Shown here: positions 1 to 6,507 of the stretch, in pieces
Numbering within the stretch: the first letter of the stretch is position 1
Layout of the letters: each line of letters starts with the position of its first letter
NCBI GenBank assembly: GCA_015654725.1
Contig: JAATGI010000162.1
Location: 1-7,087, forward strand
DNA: 7,087 nt
Direction of reading: 5' to 3'
Origin: Rhodospirillales bacterium
GTDB taxonomy: Bacteria > Pseudomonadota > Alphaproteobacteria > ATCC43930 > CGMCC-115725
The notes under the pieces: generated by a model
What the model saw: only the letters and a program-made list of their open reading frames with translations
Database searches by the model: none
What the model was told of the DNA's origin: nothing
Program-made: the position numbers and the translations under genes

Positions 1-554
1 ACAAATTGCGCGAGGCCGGCGACGGCCATGACGGCACCTGGGTGGCGCATCCCGGCCTGGTCGGCATCGCCAAGGAGATTTTCGACAAGCAGATGCCCGA
101 GGCGAATCAGATCGCGCGCAAGCGGCAGGATGTGCATATCGCCGCCGCCGATCTGTTGAAGGTGCCGGAAGGCACCATCACCGAGGCGGGCCTGCGGCAT
201 AACTTGAATGTCGGGATCGGCTATCTCGAAGCCTGGCTGCTGGGCATCGGCTGCGTGCCGCTCTATAATCTGATGGAGGACGCCGCCACCGCCGAGATCA
301 GCCGCGCCCAGATCTGGCAATGGATCCGGCATAAGGCGAAGCTCGCCGATGGGCGCACGGTCGATCTGGCGCTGTGCCGGAAGCTCCTGGAGGAAGAACT
401 CGCCAAGCTCAAGACGCTGGCCGGCGCCGAGGCCTACGACAAGGGCCGTTTCGGCGACGCCGCGACCATCTTTCTCGATCTGATCGGCGCCGAGAAATTC
501 CCCGAATTCCTCACCCTGCCGGCCTACGACGAACTGGTGAGCGAAGGCGCGTAG
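1..554 (+). CDS. aceB: Malate synthase A-type, C-terminal part (5' end outside window)
   Basis: Malate synthase condenses glyoxylate with acetyl-CoA to give malate in the glyoxylate shunt, in the cytoplasm. About 183 C-terminal residues are visible, reading in frame from base 3 to a TAG at 552-554; the family is usually about 530-540 residues, so roughly two thirds lies off the left edge. Recognisable blocks are GDGHDGTWVAHPGL near the left edge, NVGIGYLEAWLLGIGCVPLYN in the middle, and MEDAATAEISRAQIWQW. The Asp of MEDAATAEISR (codon 279-281) corresponds, from family knowledge, to the catalytic base. The apparent TTG at position 6 is internal, not a real start, because homology continues through it. 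The frame is intact to its end. It is convergent with the emrB-like gene, with 3 bp between the two stop codons. The symbol aceB (A-type rather than glcB) is chosen from the motif spelling. Confidence 0.93.
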   Translation, partial: KLREAGDGHDGTWVAHPGLVGIAKEIFDKQMPEANQIARKRQDVHIAAADLLKVPEGTITEAGLRHNLNVGIGYLEAWLLGIGCVPLYNLMEDAATAEISRAQIWQWIRHKAKLADGRTVDLALCRKLLEEELAKLKTLAGAEAYDKGRFGDAATIFLDLIGAEKFPEFLTLPAYDELVSEGA

Positions 555-557
555 GCG

Positions 558-2120
558 TCAATCCAGCGCGGCGGCGGGTTGAGCGAGCGGCGGCGCGGCG
601 CCGCCCGGAATCGCCGCGCCCTTGCGCAACAGCAGCAGGAACGGCAGGGAGCCGAGCGTCACGATCAGCATCAGCTTGAAGACATCGACATAAGCGACCA
701 TCGCCGCCTGGCGCGTCACCTCGCCGTTGATCGCCGTCAAGCCCTGGACCGAATGCAGGTTCCAGATTCGGCTCAATATCGGCAAGCGAAAGCTGTCGGC
801 GAACGGCGTCACATGCGTGGCGAGGTCCGAGTGGCTTATCTGCATCTTTTGCACCAGGAAGGTCTCGGCAAAGGAGATGCCGATGCTGCCGGCGACATTG
901 CGCACCAGATTGAACACGCCGGTGCCTTCGTTGCGCAGCGACGGCGCCAGGGTGACGAAGCCGATCGCGGTCAGCGGCGGGAAAATGAAGCCCATGCCCC
1001 AGCCTTGCAGCACGCTGGACCACACGATCAAATGTTGGTCCATGTCGAGCGAATAGCTCGCCATCTGCCACAGCGACAGCGCCATGGTGCCGAAGCCGAT
1101 GAACAGCATCAGGCGCGAATCGACCTTGCCGGTCAACCGCCCGACCACCAGCATCGCGATCATGGTGCCGACGCCGCGCGGCATCATCACCCAGCCGGCG
1201 CCGAGCGCGGTGTATTGCAACAGCCCCTGCAAGAGCGGCGGCAACAACGCCATCGTCGCCATCAGCGTCATGCCGAGCAACGCCATGAAGACGAGGCTCG
1301 AGACGAAGTTGCGATCCTTCAGCAGTTTCGGCGACAGAAACGGATGCTTCGCCATGGTGATGTAGACGCCGAACATCCAGAAGCAGCACAGCGAGACCGC
1401 CGCTTCGAGAATGATTTCGGTCGAGCCGAACCAATCCTTGTCCTGGCCGCGATCGAGCATCAGCTGTAGCGCGGCGATGCCGACGCTAAGGAGGCCGAAG
1501 CCGATGAAGTCGAACGGGCGATGGCGACCATGCTCGCCGCCCGGCATGAACAGGCCGGTGCCGATAAAGGCCAGCACGCCGAACGGCACGTTGATGTAAA
1601 ACACCCAGCGCCAATCGTAATTGTCGGTGATCCAGCCGCCCAGGGTCGGCCCCATGATCGGCGCCACCATGATGCCGGCGCCCCAGATCGCCATCGCCTG
1701 GCCGACCTTCTCGCGCGGATTGATGTCGAGCATGATCGATTGCGCCAACGGCACCAGCGCCGCGCCGAACAGCCCCTGGATGAAGCGGAAAATGACCATT
1801 TCGGGCAGGCTCGTCGCCATGCCGCATAGCGCCGAGGCGATCGTGAAGCCGGCGACCGCGAGCTGCACCACCGCCTTGCGCCCTAATTTGTCGCCTATCT
1901 AACCGGAAAGCGGTGACGCGATCGCGGCGGCGACGATATAGGAGATCAGCACCCAGGCGATCTGGTCCTGCGACGCCGACAAGCTGCCTTGCATGTGCGG
2001 CAAGGCGACGTTGGCGATCGTGGTGTCGAGCATCTGCATGGTCGTCGACACCATCAACGACACCGTCAGCAGGCCCTTGTTGGGAACCTCAAGATTCGGC
2101 TTGCTGATCGCCGCGGCCAT
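558..2120 (-). pseudogene. emrB: EmrB/QacA-type DHA2 family MFS efflux transporter, interrupted by one in-frame amber codon
   Basis: This is a proton-driven multidrug exporter of the inner membrane, normally 14 TM segments and about 500-530 residues. The ATG at 2118-2120 opens a frame whose first 73 residues include the DHA2 hallmark LDTTIANVALP (31-41) and QIAWVLISYIVAAA. Codon 74 is TAG (plus strand CTA, 1899-1901). The same frame then continues for 446 codons to a TGA at 558-560, with GDKLGRK (motif A, 76-82), GIMVAPIMGPTLGGW (from about 149) and NYDWRWVFYINVPFG (about 167-181). Apart from the amber the length (520 codons) is normal. Relatives have Trp here (SGW...GRK), so a single TGG-to-TAG change explains the break. 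A GTG at 1869-1871 could restart translation, but that product would lack TM1-2, and the site has only a weak ribosome binding sequence. It is the last gene of the marR-emrA-emrB operon, 18 bp after emrA. A sequencing error or amber suppression cannot be excluded. Confidence 0.88.
1899..1901 (-). other. In-frame amber codon (TAG) inside emrB
   Basis: The coding strand reads TCC GGT TAG ATA GGC GAC AAA, where relatives read Ser-Gly-Trp-x-x-Asp-Lys/Arg just before motif A between TM2 and TM3. Changing plus-strand T1900 to C would restore TGG (Trp). The flanking halves are in the same frame (the restart candidate at 1871 is exactly 83 codons from the start), so no indel is involved. Confidence 0.9.
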
Positions 2121-2138
2121 GCCAGACGTCCAGGCCGA

Positions 2139-3266
2139 TCAGGAAAGACCTAGCGCCGATTTGATCCGCACCCAAAGCGGATTCTGATAGCCGGTATCGA
2201 CCTCCACGTTGCAGCTCATGCCGGCGCGAACCGGGCGCTGCGGATCGGGATTCTCGATCACCGTCTTGACCACCAGGCGCTGCACCACCTTGACCCAATT
2301 GCCGGTCGCGTTCTGCGCCGGCAGCACCGAAAATTCGTTGCCGGTGCCGGGGCTCAGGCTTTGCACCCGCCCCTTGAACGTGGTGTCGGGATAGGCGTCG
2401 CAATCGACCGTCGCGGGCAGGCCGACCCGCATATGGGTGAGGTCGGTCTCCTTGAAATTGGCGTCGATCCAGACATCGTCGGTGCCGACCAGCGCGAAGG
2501 TCGGCATCGCCGGGGTGAGGTAGGTGCCGACCGGCAGCTTGTTCACCATGGTGACGGTGCCGTTCTCCGGCGCCACGATCACGGTGTCGGCGAGATCGAT
2601 CTGGGCCTGGTCGAGGGCCGCCTGCGCCTGTTCGACCATCGGATGCTTTTCGGTCGCGATATTGGGGTCGCCGCCCAAGCCCGCGAGCGCGGCGGCGATC
2701 TGCTGATTGACCCCCGAGACTTGCGAGCGGGCGGTGTCGAGCGCGTGCCGCGCCTGGTCGAATTGCGCCTGCGATACCGTATGGGAGGCGAGCAAATTTT
2801 CCTGGCGGTCATATTCCCGCTGGGCATAAGCCAGCGTGTCTTCCGCCGATTTGAGGTCGGAAAGGCGCTGGCGATAGGTCGCGCGCATGCTATCGACCTG
2901 GAGCCGGGCGCCCGCCAATGTCGCCTGGGCCTTGTCCACCGCCGCTTGATAAGAGGCGGGATTCTGGCGGAACAGGACCTGCCCCTTCTTGACATACTCG
3001 TTGTCATGGACCTCGACCGACACGACGCGCGCCGCGACATTGCTCGACACCGTCAGCACGTCGGCCTGGCCATAGGAGTCGTCGGTCGAAACATAACGGC
3101 CCGTGGTCAGATACCACCAACCGCCGCCGATCACGACGGCGAGCGGGACCACGAACATCAGAATGAGGCGCGGCCAGCGCCGGCGGGTCGGCGCGGCGGC
3201 ATCGATGGCGCCGGGACGCGGCCGGGCCGAAGGCTGATGGCGGATCGTATCGCTGGAACTGGTCAT
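2139..3266 (-). CDS. emrA: EmrA/HlyD-family membrane fusion protein (periplasmic adaptor)
   Basis: This adaptor couples an inner-membrane EmrB-type pump to an outer-membrane TolC-like channel. It has 375 residues, normal for the family (about 350-400). In order: a basic cytoplasmic tail rich in Ser/Pro/Arg (1-32), one TM anchor LILMFVVPLAVVIGGGWWY (about 34-52), first half of the lipoyl domain with NVAARVVSVEVHDNEYVKKGQVL (76-98), an Ala/Gln-rich alpha-helical hairpin (about 104-226) with KAQATLAGARLQV and QAQAALDQAQIDLA, second lipoyl half with VAPENGTVTMVNKLPVGTYL (231-250), then a beta-barrel with NFKETDLTHMRVGLPATV (270-287) and FSVLPAQNATGNWVKVVQRL (312-331). This closely follows E. coli EmrA. 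The ATG overlaps the marR stop as ATGA (3263-3266), indicating translational coupling. The ORF is intact, although its pump partner downstream carries a stop codon. No TolC-type gene lies in the window. Confidence 0.93.
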   Translation of the reverse strand: MTSSSDTIRHQPSARPRPGAIDAAAPTRRRWPRLILMFVVPLAVVIGGGWWYLTTGRYVSTDDSYGQADVLTVSSNVAARVVSVEVHDNEYVKKGQVLFRQNPASYQAAVDKAQATLAGARLQVDSMRATYRQRLSDLKSAEDTLAYAQREYDRQENLLASHTVSQAQFDQARHALDTARSQVSGVNQQIAAALAGLGGDPNIATEKHPMVEQAQAALDQAQIDLADTVIVAPENGTVTMVNKLPVGTYLTPAMPTFALVGTDDVWIDANFKETDLTHMRVGLPATVDCDAYPDTTFKGRVQSLSPGTGNEFSVLPAQNATGNWVKVVQRLVVKTVIENPDPQRPVRAGMSCNVEVDTGYQNPLWVRIKSALGLS

Positions 3267-3730
3267 GGCGCGGCCACCGCGAGTTCGGCCGGGCGCGCGC
3301 GCTCGGACAGGTTAACGCGAACGCGCGTCAAGAGATCGAGAAGCTGGTCGCGCTCGGCTTCGGACAGGCCGATGAAGGCCTCTTCCCTGAGTTCGTTCGA
3401 CACCGCTTCGAGCCGCGCCATCACCGGACGGGCGGGTTCGGTAATGTAAAGCCGATGCACCCGCCGGTCGGAGCTATCGGCCCGGCGCTCGACCCAGCCC
3501 GCCTCTTCCATGCGGTCGATGAGACGCGCCACCGTGATCGGTTCGAGATCGAGCGCCTCGGCCAAGCCGGCCTGGCTCACCCCTTCCTGGCGGCGCAAAA
3601 ACACGAGCGCCTGCCATTGCGCCCGGGTCAGGCCCAGCGTCTTGGCGCGGGCGTCGAATTGCTTACGGCCGAACCGAGCGATGTCGTGCATGAGAAAGCC
3701 GAAATGCCGTTCGTGAGGAGGATGCGTCAT
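3263..3730 (-). CDS. MarR-family transcriptional regulator of the adjacent efflux genes
   Basis: This is a 155-residue winged helix-turn-helix repressor, of usual MarR size (about 140-160). N-terminal dimerisation helix: HFGFLMHDIARFGRKQFDARAKTLGLTRAQWQALVFL (9-45). HTH: VSQAGLAEALDLEPITVARLIDRMEEAGWVER (51-82), with recognition helix around EPITVARLIDRMEEAG. The wing is DSSDRRVHRLYIT (85-97), with the conserved D-x-R-x-x-x-L pattern, and the C-terminal helices (about 105-143) complete the dimer interface. The start is the ATG at 3728-3730 (MTHPPHERHF). The frame stays open to a TTG at 3800-3802, but those extra 24 codons run through the palindromic operator and show no family similarity. The gene is first in the operon and overlaps emrA by 4 bp. 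By analogy with EmrR/MarR systems it probably represses itself and emrAB and is released by a small, often phenolic or lipophilic, ligand. The ligand is not predictable from sequence. Confidence 0.92.
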   Translation of the reverse strand: MTHPPHERHFGFLMHDIARFGRKQFDARAKTLGLTRAQWQALVFLRRQEGVSQAGLAEALDLEPITVARLIDRMEEAGWVERRADSSDRRVHRLYITEPARPVMARLEAVSNELREEAFIGLSEAERDQLLDLLTRVRVNLSERARPAELAVAAP

Positions 3731-3737
3731 GCCCGAG

Positions 3738-3767
3738 TTATAATAAGCACGCTTATGATAAGCATGC
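3738..3767. promoter_or_regulatory. Probable MarR operator: two tandem 15-bp units containing palindromes
   Basis: TTATAATAAGCACGC (3738-3752) is followed directly by TTATGATAAGCATGC (3753-3767), two head-to-tail 15-bp units differing at two positions. Inside lie the perfect inverted repeat GCTTAT-G-ATAAGC (3751-3763) and the shorter TTAT-A-ATAA (3738-3746). The element lies 8-37 bp upstream of the marR ATG. On the minus strand it contains -10-like sequences (TATCAT, TATTAT), but no good -35 is seen at standard spacing. An AT-rich dyad upstream of a MarR gene is typical of autoregulation; binding by this MarR is inference. Confidence 0.7.
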
Positions 3768-3979
3768 GCTATTTTGGGAATGCTGCCTTGCGGAAGTCGC
3801 AAGCGAGGGCGCCGCCAACCGGGTTGCCGAGCCGCGAATTGGCTTCGCTAAAAATACTAACCTATTGATTAACATAATTTAATTGGCTTCGTTTGGTAAA
3901 ATTCATTTGTGCCCGAGGCCTTGGCCGCCGACACCCAGCCCGGCGCGCATCTCGACATATAACGCGCGATGCGTATCTT
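3768..3979. other. Non-coding gap between plc-like 3' end and marR operator, with AT-rich island
   Basis: No protein with family character is encoded here. Bases about 3846-3910 are markedly AT-rich within a GC-rich surround. On the minus strand, TTTACC (plus 3895-3900) and TATGTT (plus 3871-3876) are 18 bp apart and match sigma-70 -35/-10 consensus at 4 of 6 positions each. This makes a weak candidate for an additional upstream promoter of the marR operon. I see no convincing rho-independent terminator for the phospholipase-like gene ending at 3980: GGCC-AA-GGCC is too short a stem. Confidence 0.4.
3837..3891. repeat. 11-bp exact direct repeat AATTGGCTTCG flanking the AT-rich island
   Basis: AATTGGCTTCG occurs at 3837-3847 and again at 3881-3891, with start points 44 bp apart. 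The stretch between them is AT-rich (for example ATTGATTAACATAATTTAATT-like sequence). The spacing is about four helical turns, which would place two protein sites on one DNA face. The second copy sits inside the spacer of the weak minus-strand promoter candidate. Function is unknown. Confidence 0.5.
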
Positions 3980-5389
3980 TCAAGAAGCAATCGGTCGCGG
4001 CCGGGTGCCGGCTTCCTGGCGGGGAAAGGCCGGCGTCTCCGGCGGCTCGGGCCGTGGCAAGGCCATCGCCCCGTTCTCGGCCGTGAGCAGCGCCGCCGCC
4101 GTCCCGGGCAGGGCCGGCGGATCGAACCGCGGCGGCGCGCCGAAACTGAAGGCGGCGGTGAGATCGCCGGTCGTGGCGCGGCGCCACCGGCTCAGATTCG
4201 GCACTTCGACACCGAACCGCGTCTCCAACAGCCGCAGCGTCGAGGTGTGGTCGAACGTATCGGAGCAGGCGTAACCGCCGCGGCTCCAGGGTGAAATCAC
4301 CATGCAAGGCACCCGGAAGCCAAGTCCGACCGGCAAATCGCCGACATATTCGCCCGGCGTGCCGGGCTCCGGCGTCGGAGGCGCGACATGATCGAACAGC
4401 CCGTCATTCTCGTCGTAATTCAGAATCAGCGCGGTCTTGGCCCACAGCTTTGGATTGGACCACAACGCCTCCACAATCAGCCGGGTGTGGTTTTCGCCCG
4501 CCGCGGGAAGCCAGTCGGGATGTTCGCTGACATCCGCGGGCGGCACGATCCAGGTCACCTGCGGAAGGTTGCCGATGCGCAGGTTCCAAAGCAGCTCATA
4601 AAAGGGCCGATTGCGGATCGCGTTTTGATAAAGCGGGGCTTTCGGCGACAAATTGCGGTACTGAACGAAATACTTGCAAACATTGCAGCCGAAATCGTCG
4701 AAGTCGTGATAGATCGTCCAGGAAACGCCGGCGCGCTGGAGCCGCTCGGGATAGGTCTCCCAGCGATAGTCGCGCGGCTGGCTGTTGTCGGTCGCGGGAC
4801 CGCCGGCCTTGCCCTCGGGATCGATCGTGGCGCTCATGGCGTAATAGCGGTTGGGATGGGTCGGACCCATCATCGAGGAATGATAGCCGTCGCAGATGGT
4901 GAAGCCGTCGGCGAGCGCGTAATAGAACGGCAAATCGGCGCGCGTGACATAGCCCATGGTGATCGGCGCTTCGGCGCCGTCCGTTGCCCGATGCGCGGCG
5001 ATCCAGCGATCCATCTTGCCGCCGTCCCACGCGCCGTGCTGTCCCCGCCAGCTATGGTCGGTCGAGAACAGGCGCTGGGCATTGCTGCGCCGGGTGTCGA
5101 GATGAAACGGCAACACCGGCTTGCCGCTCGCATCGTCGAGTTGCTCGAACACCGAACGGCCGCCGGGCAATTTCATTGCCTTGGCATCGCCGAAACCGCG
5201 CACGCCCGAAAGCGTGCCGAAATAGTGATCGAAGGAACGGTTTTCCTTCATCAGGAAGATGAAATGATCTATGTCGGAGAGCTTTCCGGAAGCGGCCGCG
5301 GCGCGGCCCGGAAACAGCGATTCCGCGAACGCGGCGCCGGCCAACGCGGCCGATCCTTGGAGAAACCGCCGGCGCGGAATGTCGATCAT
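3980..5389 (-). CDS. Tat-exported phospholipase C / acid phosphatase family phosphoesterase (PF04185 type)
   Basis: The 469-residue enzyme is predicted to hydrolyse phosphate esters, likely phospholipid head groups, outside the cytoplasm. The N terminus holds a twin-arginine signal, PRRRFLQGSAALAGAAFAE (5-23), with a likely cleavage region at the Ala-rich GRAAAASG (28-35). Family motifs appear in order: ENRSFDHYFG (49-58; Glu-Asn metal ligands), HSSMMGPTHPNR (170-181; Thr177 is the likely nucleophile by analogy with bacterial PLCs), SEHPDW (288-293), NYDENDGLFDHVAPP (324-338; acidic metal ligands) and DHTSTLRLLE (380-389). The tail PAFPRQEAGTRPRP resembles the conserved C-terminal end of the shorter (about 450-520 residue) members. 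It lacks the extra C-terminal domains of the roughly 700-residue Pseudomonas PLCs and looks complete rather than truncated. The ATG at 5387-5389 is preceded by GGGGTGAGGG at good distance. Substrate (phosphatidylcholine, sphingomyelin or a simple phosphomonoester) cannot be decided from sequence. It appears monocistronic or loosely linked to its neighbours. Confidence 0.9.
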   Translation of the reverse strand: MIDIPRRRFLQGSAALAGAAFAESLFPGRAAAASGKLSDIDHFIFLMKENRSFDHYFGTLSGVRGFGDAKAMKLPGGRSVFEQLDDASGKPVLPFHLDTRRSNAQRLFSTDHSWRGQHGAWDGGKMDRWIAAHRATDGAEAPITMGYVTRADLPFYYALADGFTICDGYHSSMMGPTHPNRYYAMSATIDPEGKAGGPATDNSQPRDYRWETYPERLQRAGVSWTIYHDFDDFGCNVCKYFVQYRNLSPKAPLYQNAIRNRPFYELLWNLRIGNLPQVTWIVPPADVSEHPDWLPAAGENHTRLIVEALWSNPKLWAKTALILNYDENDGLFDHVAPPTPEPGTPGEYVGDLPVGLGFRVPCMVISPWSRGGYACSDTFDHTSTLRLLETRFGVEVPNLSRWRRATTGDLTAAFSFGAPPRFDPPALPGTAAALLTAENGAMALPRPEPPETPAFPRQEAGTRPRPIAS

Positions 5390-5393
5390 GCGG

Positions 5394-5447
5394 CCCTCAC
5401 CCCGTTCGCTTCGCTCACTTCCCTCTCCCGCGAGAGGCGGAGGGTGT
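5394..5447. repeat. Short intergenic repeat-like element with hairpin, upstream of the phosphoesterase gene
   Basis: The plus strand reads CCCTCACCCCGTTCGCTTCG, continues with CTCACTT, and then has the hairpin CCTCTC-CCGC-GAGAGG (5422-5437), followed by CGGAGGGTG. This C/T-rich arrangement resembles dispersed intergenic repeats common in alphaproteobacterial genomes; I recognise the style but cannot show other copies within the window. On the minus strand its end, GGGGTGAGGG, lies 4 bp from the phosphoesterase ATG and can act as its Shine-Dalgarno. The hairpin lies about 77 bp after the stop of the 5515-6399 gene but has no T-run, so it is a poor intrinsic terminator. Confidence 0.5.
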
Positions 5448-5514
5448 CAAGACGCAACGCGGTTTGACGGGTTAAGGTCTAGCGCAGGATCGGAGACAGT
5501 TGCATGAAGAATCG

Positions 5515-6399
5515 CTATTCCGCCGCTTCGAGCGTGACGATCGAATCCTCGTAACGGCCCGAGCCCATGCCGCCTTCAGGGAAAATCCCGCGCTCCTCGA
5601 TCCAGCGGAAAGAATCCTCGAACATGTCCTTGGTGTAGGGCTCGAACACGATGCGCTCGCCCGGCCCCCAGCGCCGGGTATCCATCCGGGCATGGAAGCG
5701 TTCGGGAAACTCGTTCTTGTAATAATGCGTATAGAGTTCGGGCCGCAGATCGATGTCGCGCTGCACTCGGCGCAACGCGTGGAAATATTTTTTCAAATCC
5801 TCGGGGTCGGGATCGCCGGTGATCATCGACGCCATCATGAAGGTGGTGTCGATGATTTTGCGGAAGCCCAATTGCTCGACGAAATAGTAATGACCGCTGA
5901 ATAGCGCGCAGGCGGGCGACGTCCCGTCGATCAGCTTTCCCATGCGGGCGAACGGCAAGCCATCGGCGAAATTGAGCTTGATGTCGGCCAAGGGCATGTA
6001 TTGTTCGAGCGCCTGGATGGTCGAGTAATGGCTGCCGGACTGGTAGCCGACCGAGATCGGCACGCCGGCGAGGTCGGCCGGTGTTTCGATTTTGCTGTCG
6101 CGCGGCACGAAAATGCCGGCCGACGAGATCGAATAGGCGTCGGCATAGAGTTTGCCGTGGCCCGACGAGGCCGCGACATTGACGGTCCAGTGGCAGGCGC
6201 CGCTGACATCGCAGGCGCGTCCGGCCTCGAAGGTCTGATAAGCGCCGACCTTGTCGCCGAGATCGTGCTTGGCCTTGCCCTCCTTCTGTGGAATCACCTC
6301 GCGGAATTCGTAATCGAGGCCCTCGGCGCGGAAATAGCCTTTCTCTTCGCCGACCCATTCATGCAGCCGCATATGCGGCGCGATGACGAATTTGCTCAC
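5515..6399 (-). CDS. NMT1/THI5-like substrate-binding-fold protein without visible signal peptide
   Basis: The 294-residue protein has the type II periplasmic-binding fold of the SsuA/THI5/NMT1 group. The signature HEWVGEEKGYFRAEGLDYEF (13-32) matches the usual x-x-x-x-A-x-x-x-GYF-x-x-x-GLD-x-E opening. It is followed by GAYQTFEAGRACDVSGACHWTVNVAASSG (52-80), the ligand-loop position, then GIFVPRDSKIETPADLAGVPISVGYQSGSHYSTIQALE (95-132), the second-lobe signature. The start is a GTG (6397-6399) with AGGAGG 5 bp upstream. The frame remains open far upstream, but that extension is antisense to the oxidoreductase gene. Family members are usually exported ABC-transporter binding proteins or lipoproteins; here homology begins at residue 4, leaving no signal peptide or lipobox. 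No permease or ATPase gene is in the window. The CCCFC motif of yeast THI5 is absent. It may be a cytoplasmic ligand-binding or enzymatic relative; substrate is unknown. It is divergent from the LLM oxidoreductase gene. Confidence 0.82.
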   Translation of the reverse strand: MSKFVIAPHMRLHEWVGEEKGYFRAEGLDYEFREVIPQKEGKAKHDLGDKVGAYQTFEAGRACDVSGACHWTVNVAASSGHGKLYADAYSISSAGIFVPRDSKIETPADLAGVPISVGYQSGSHYSTIQALEQYMPLADIKLNFADGLPFARMGKLIDGTSPACALFSGHYYFVEQLGFRKIIDTTFMMASMITGDPDPEDLKKYFHALRRVQRDIDLRPELYTHYYKNEFPERFHARMDTRRWGPGERIVFEPYTKDMFEDSFRWIEERGIFPEGGMGSGRYEDSIVTLEAAE

Positions 6400-6507
6400 C
6401 GTTTCCTCCTGGCTGGCCGAACCGCGCCCCTTAATGCTGGCGCGGCGCCGTAGCAGATGGGTATGCTGGCCCGAGAAGACGGCAAGATCAAGAACAGCGA
6501 GGATCGC
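6400..6507. promoter_or_regulatory. Divergent intergenic region shared by NMT1-like and LLM oxidoreductase genes
   Basis: These 108 bp must hold both promoters if the two genes are separately transcribed. They contain the perfect inverted repeat GGCGC-G-GCGCC (6439-6449) and an 8-bp direct repeat ATGCTGGC (6434-6441 and 6463-6470). No convincing -35/-10 pair is seen on either strand. The inverted repeat could be an operator, but short GC palindromes are frequent in DNA of this composition. Confidence 0.4.
6405..6410 (-). promoter_or_regulatory. Ribosome binding site deciding the GTG start of the NMT1-like gene
   Basis: The coding strand carries AGGAGG, a perfect Shine-Dalgarno, 5 bp before the GTG at 6397-6399. 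This supports GTG initiation there and argues against both the long upstream extension and internal ATGs such as codon 10 (Met10 in APHMRL). Confidence 0.85.

Noticed and set aside
511..1469. Long open frames on either strand over the emrB gene (about 300 codons each)
   Set aside because: They are Arg/His/Gln-rich shadow frames typical of GC-rich coding DNA; the emrB frame carries the clear family motifs.
2361..3449. Plus-strand 362-codon frame opposite emrA
   Set aside because: It spans emrA and the marR 3' end antisense and has no recognisable domain. It is a shadow frame created by high third-position GC.
3731..3802. Extension of MarR to a TTG start at 3802 (24 more residues)
   Set aside because: The extension translates the palindromic operator, has no MarR-family similarity, and the ATG at 3730 gives a normal-length protein.
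5422..5437. Hairpin CCTCTC-CCGC-GAGAGG as a rho-independent terminator for the NMT1-like gene
   Set aside because: There is no T-run on either side, and it lies about 77 bp past the stop. It is better described as part of a repeat-like element.
4388..5467. Plus-strand 359-codon frame opposite the phosphoesterase gene
   Set aside because: It is antisense to a gene with Tat signal and complete catalytic motifs, and its own translation shows no family signature.
6439..6449. GGCGCGGCGCC as a definite operator for the divergent pair
   Set aside because: It is a perfect 5-1-5 palindrome but very GC-rich and short, likely by chance at this base composition, so it is kept only as a remark on the intergenic region.
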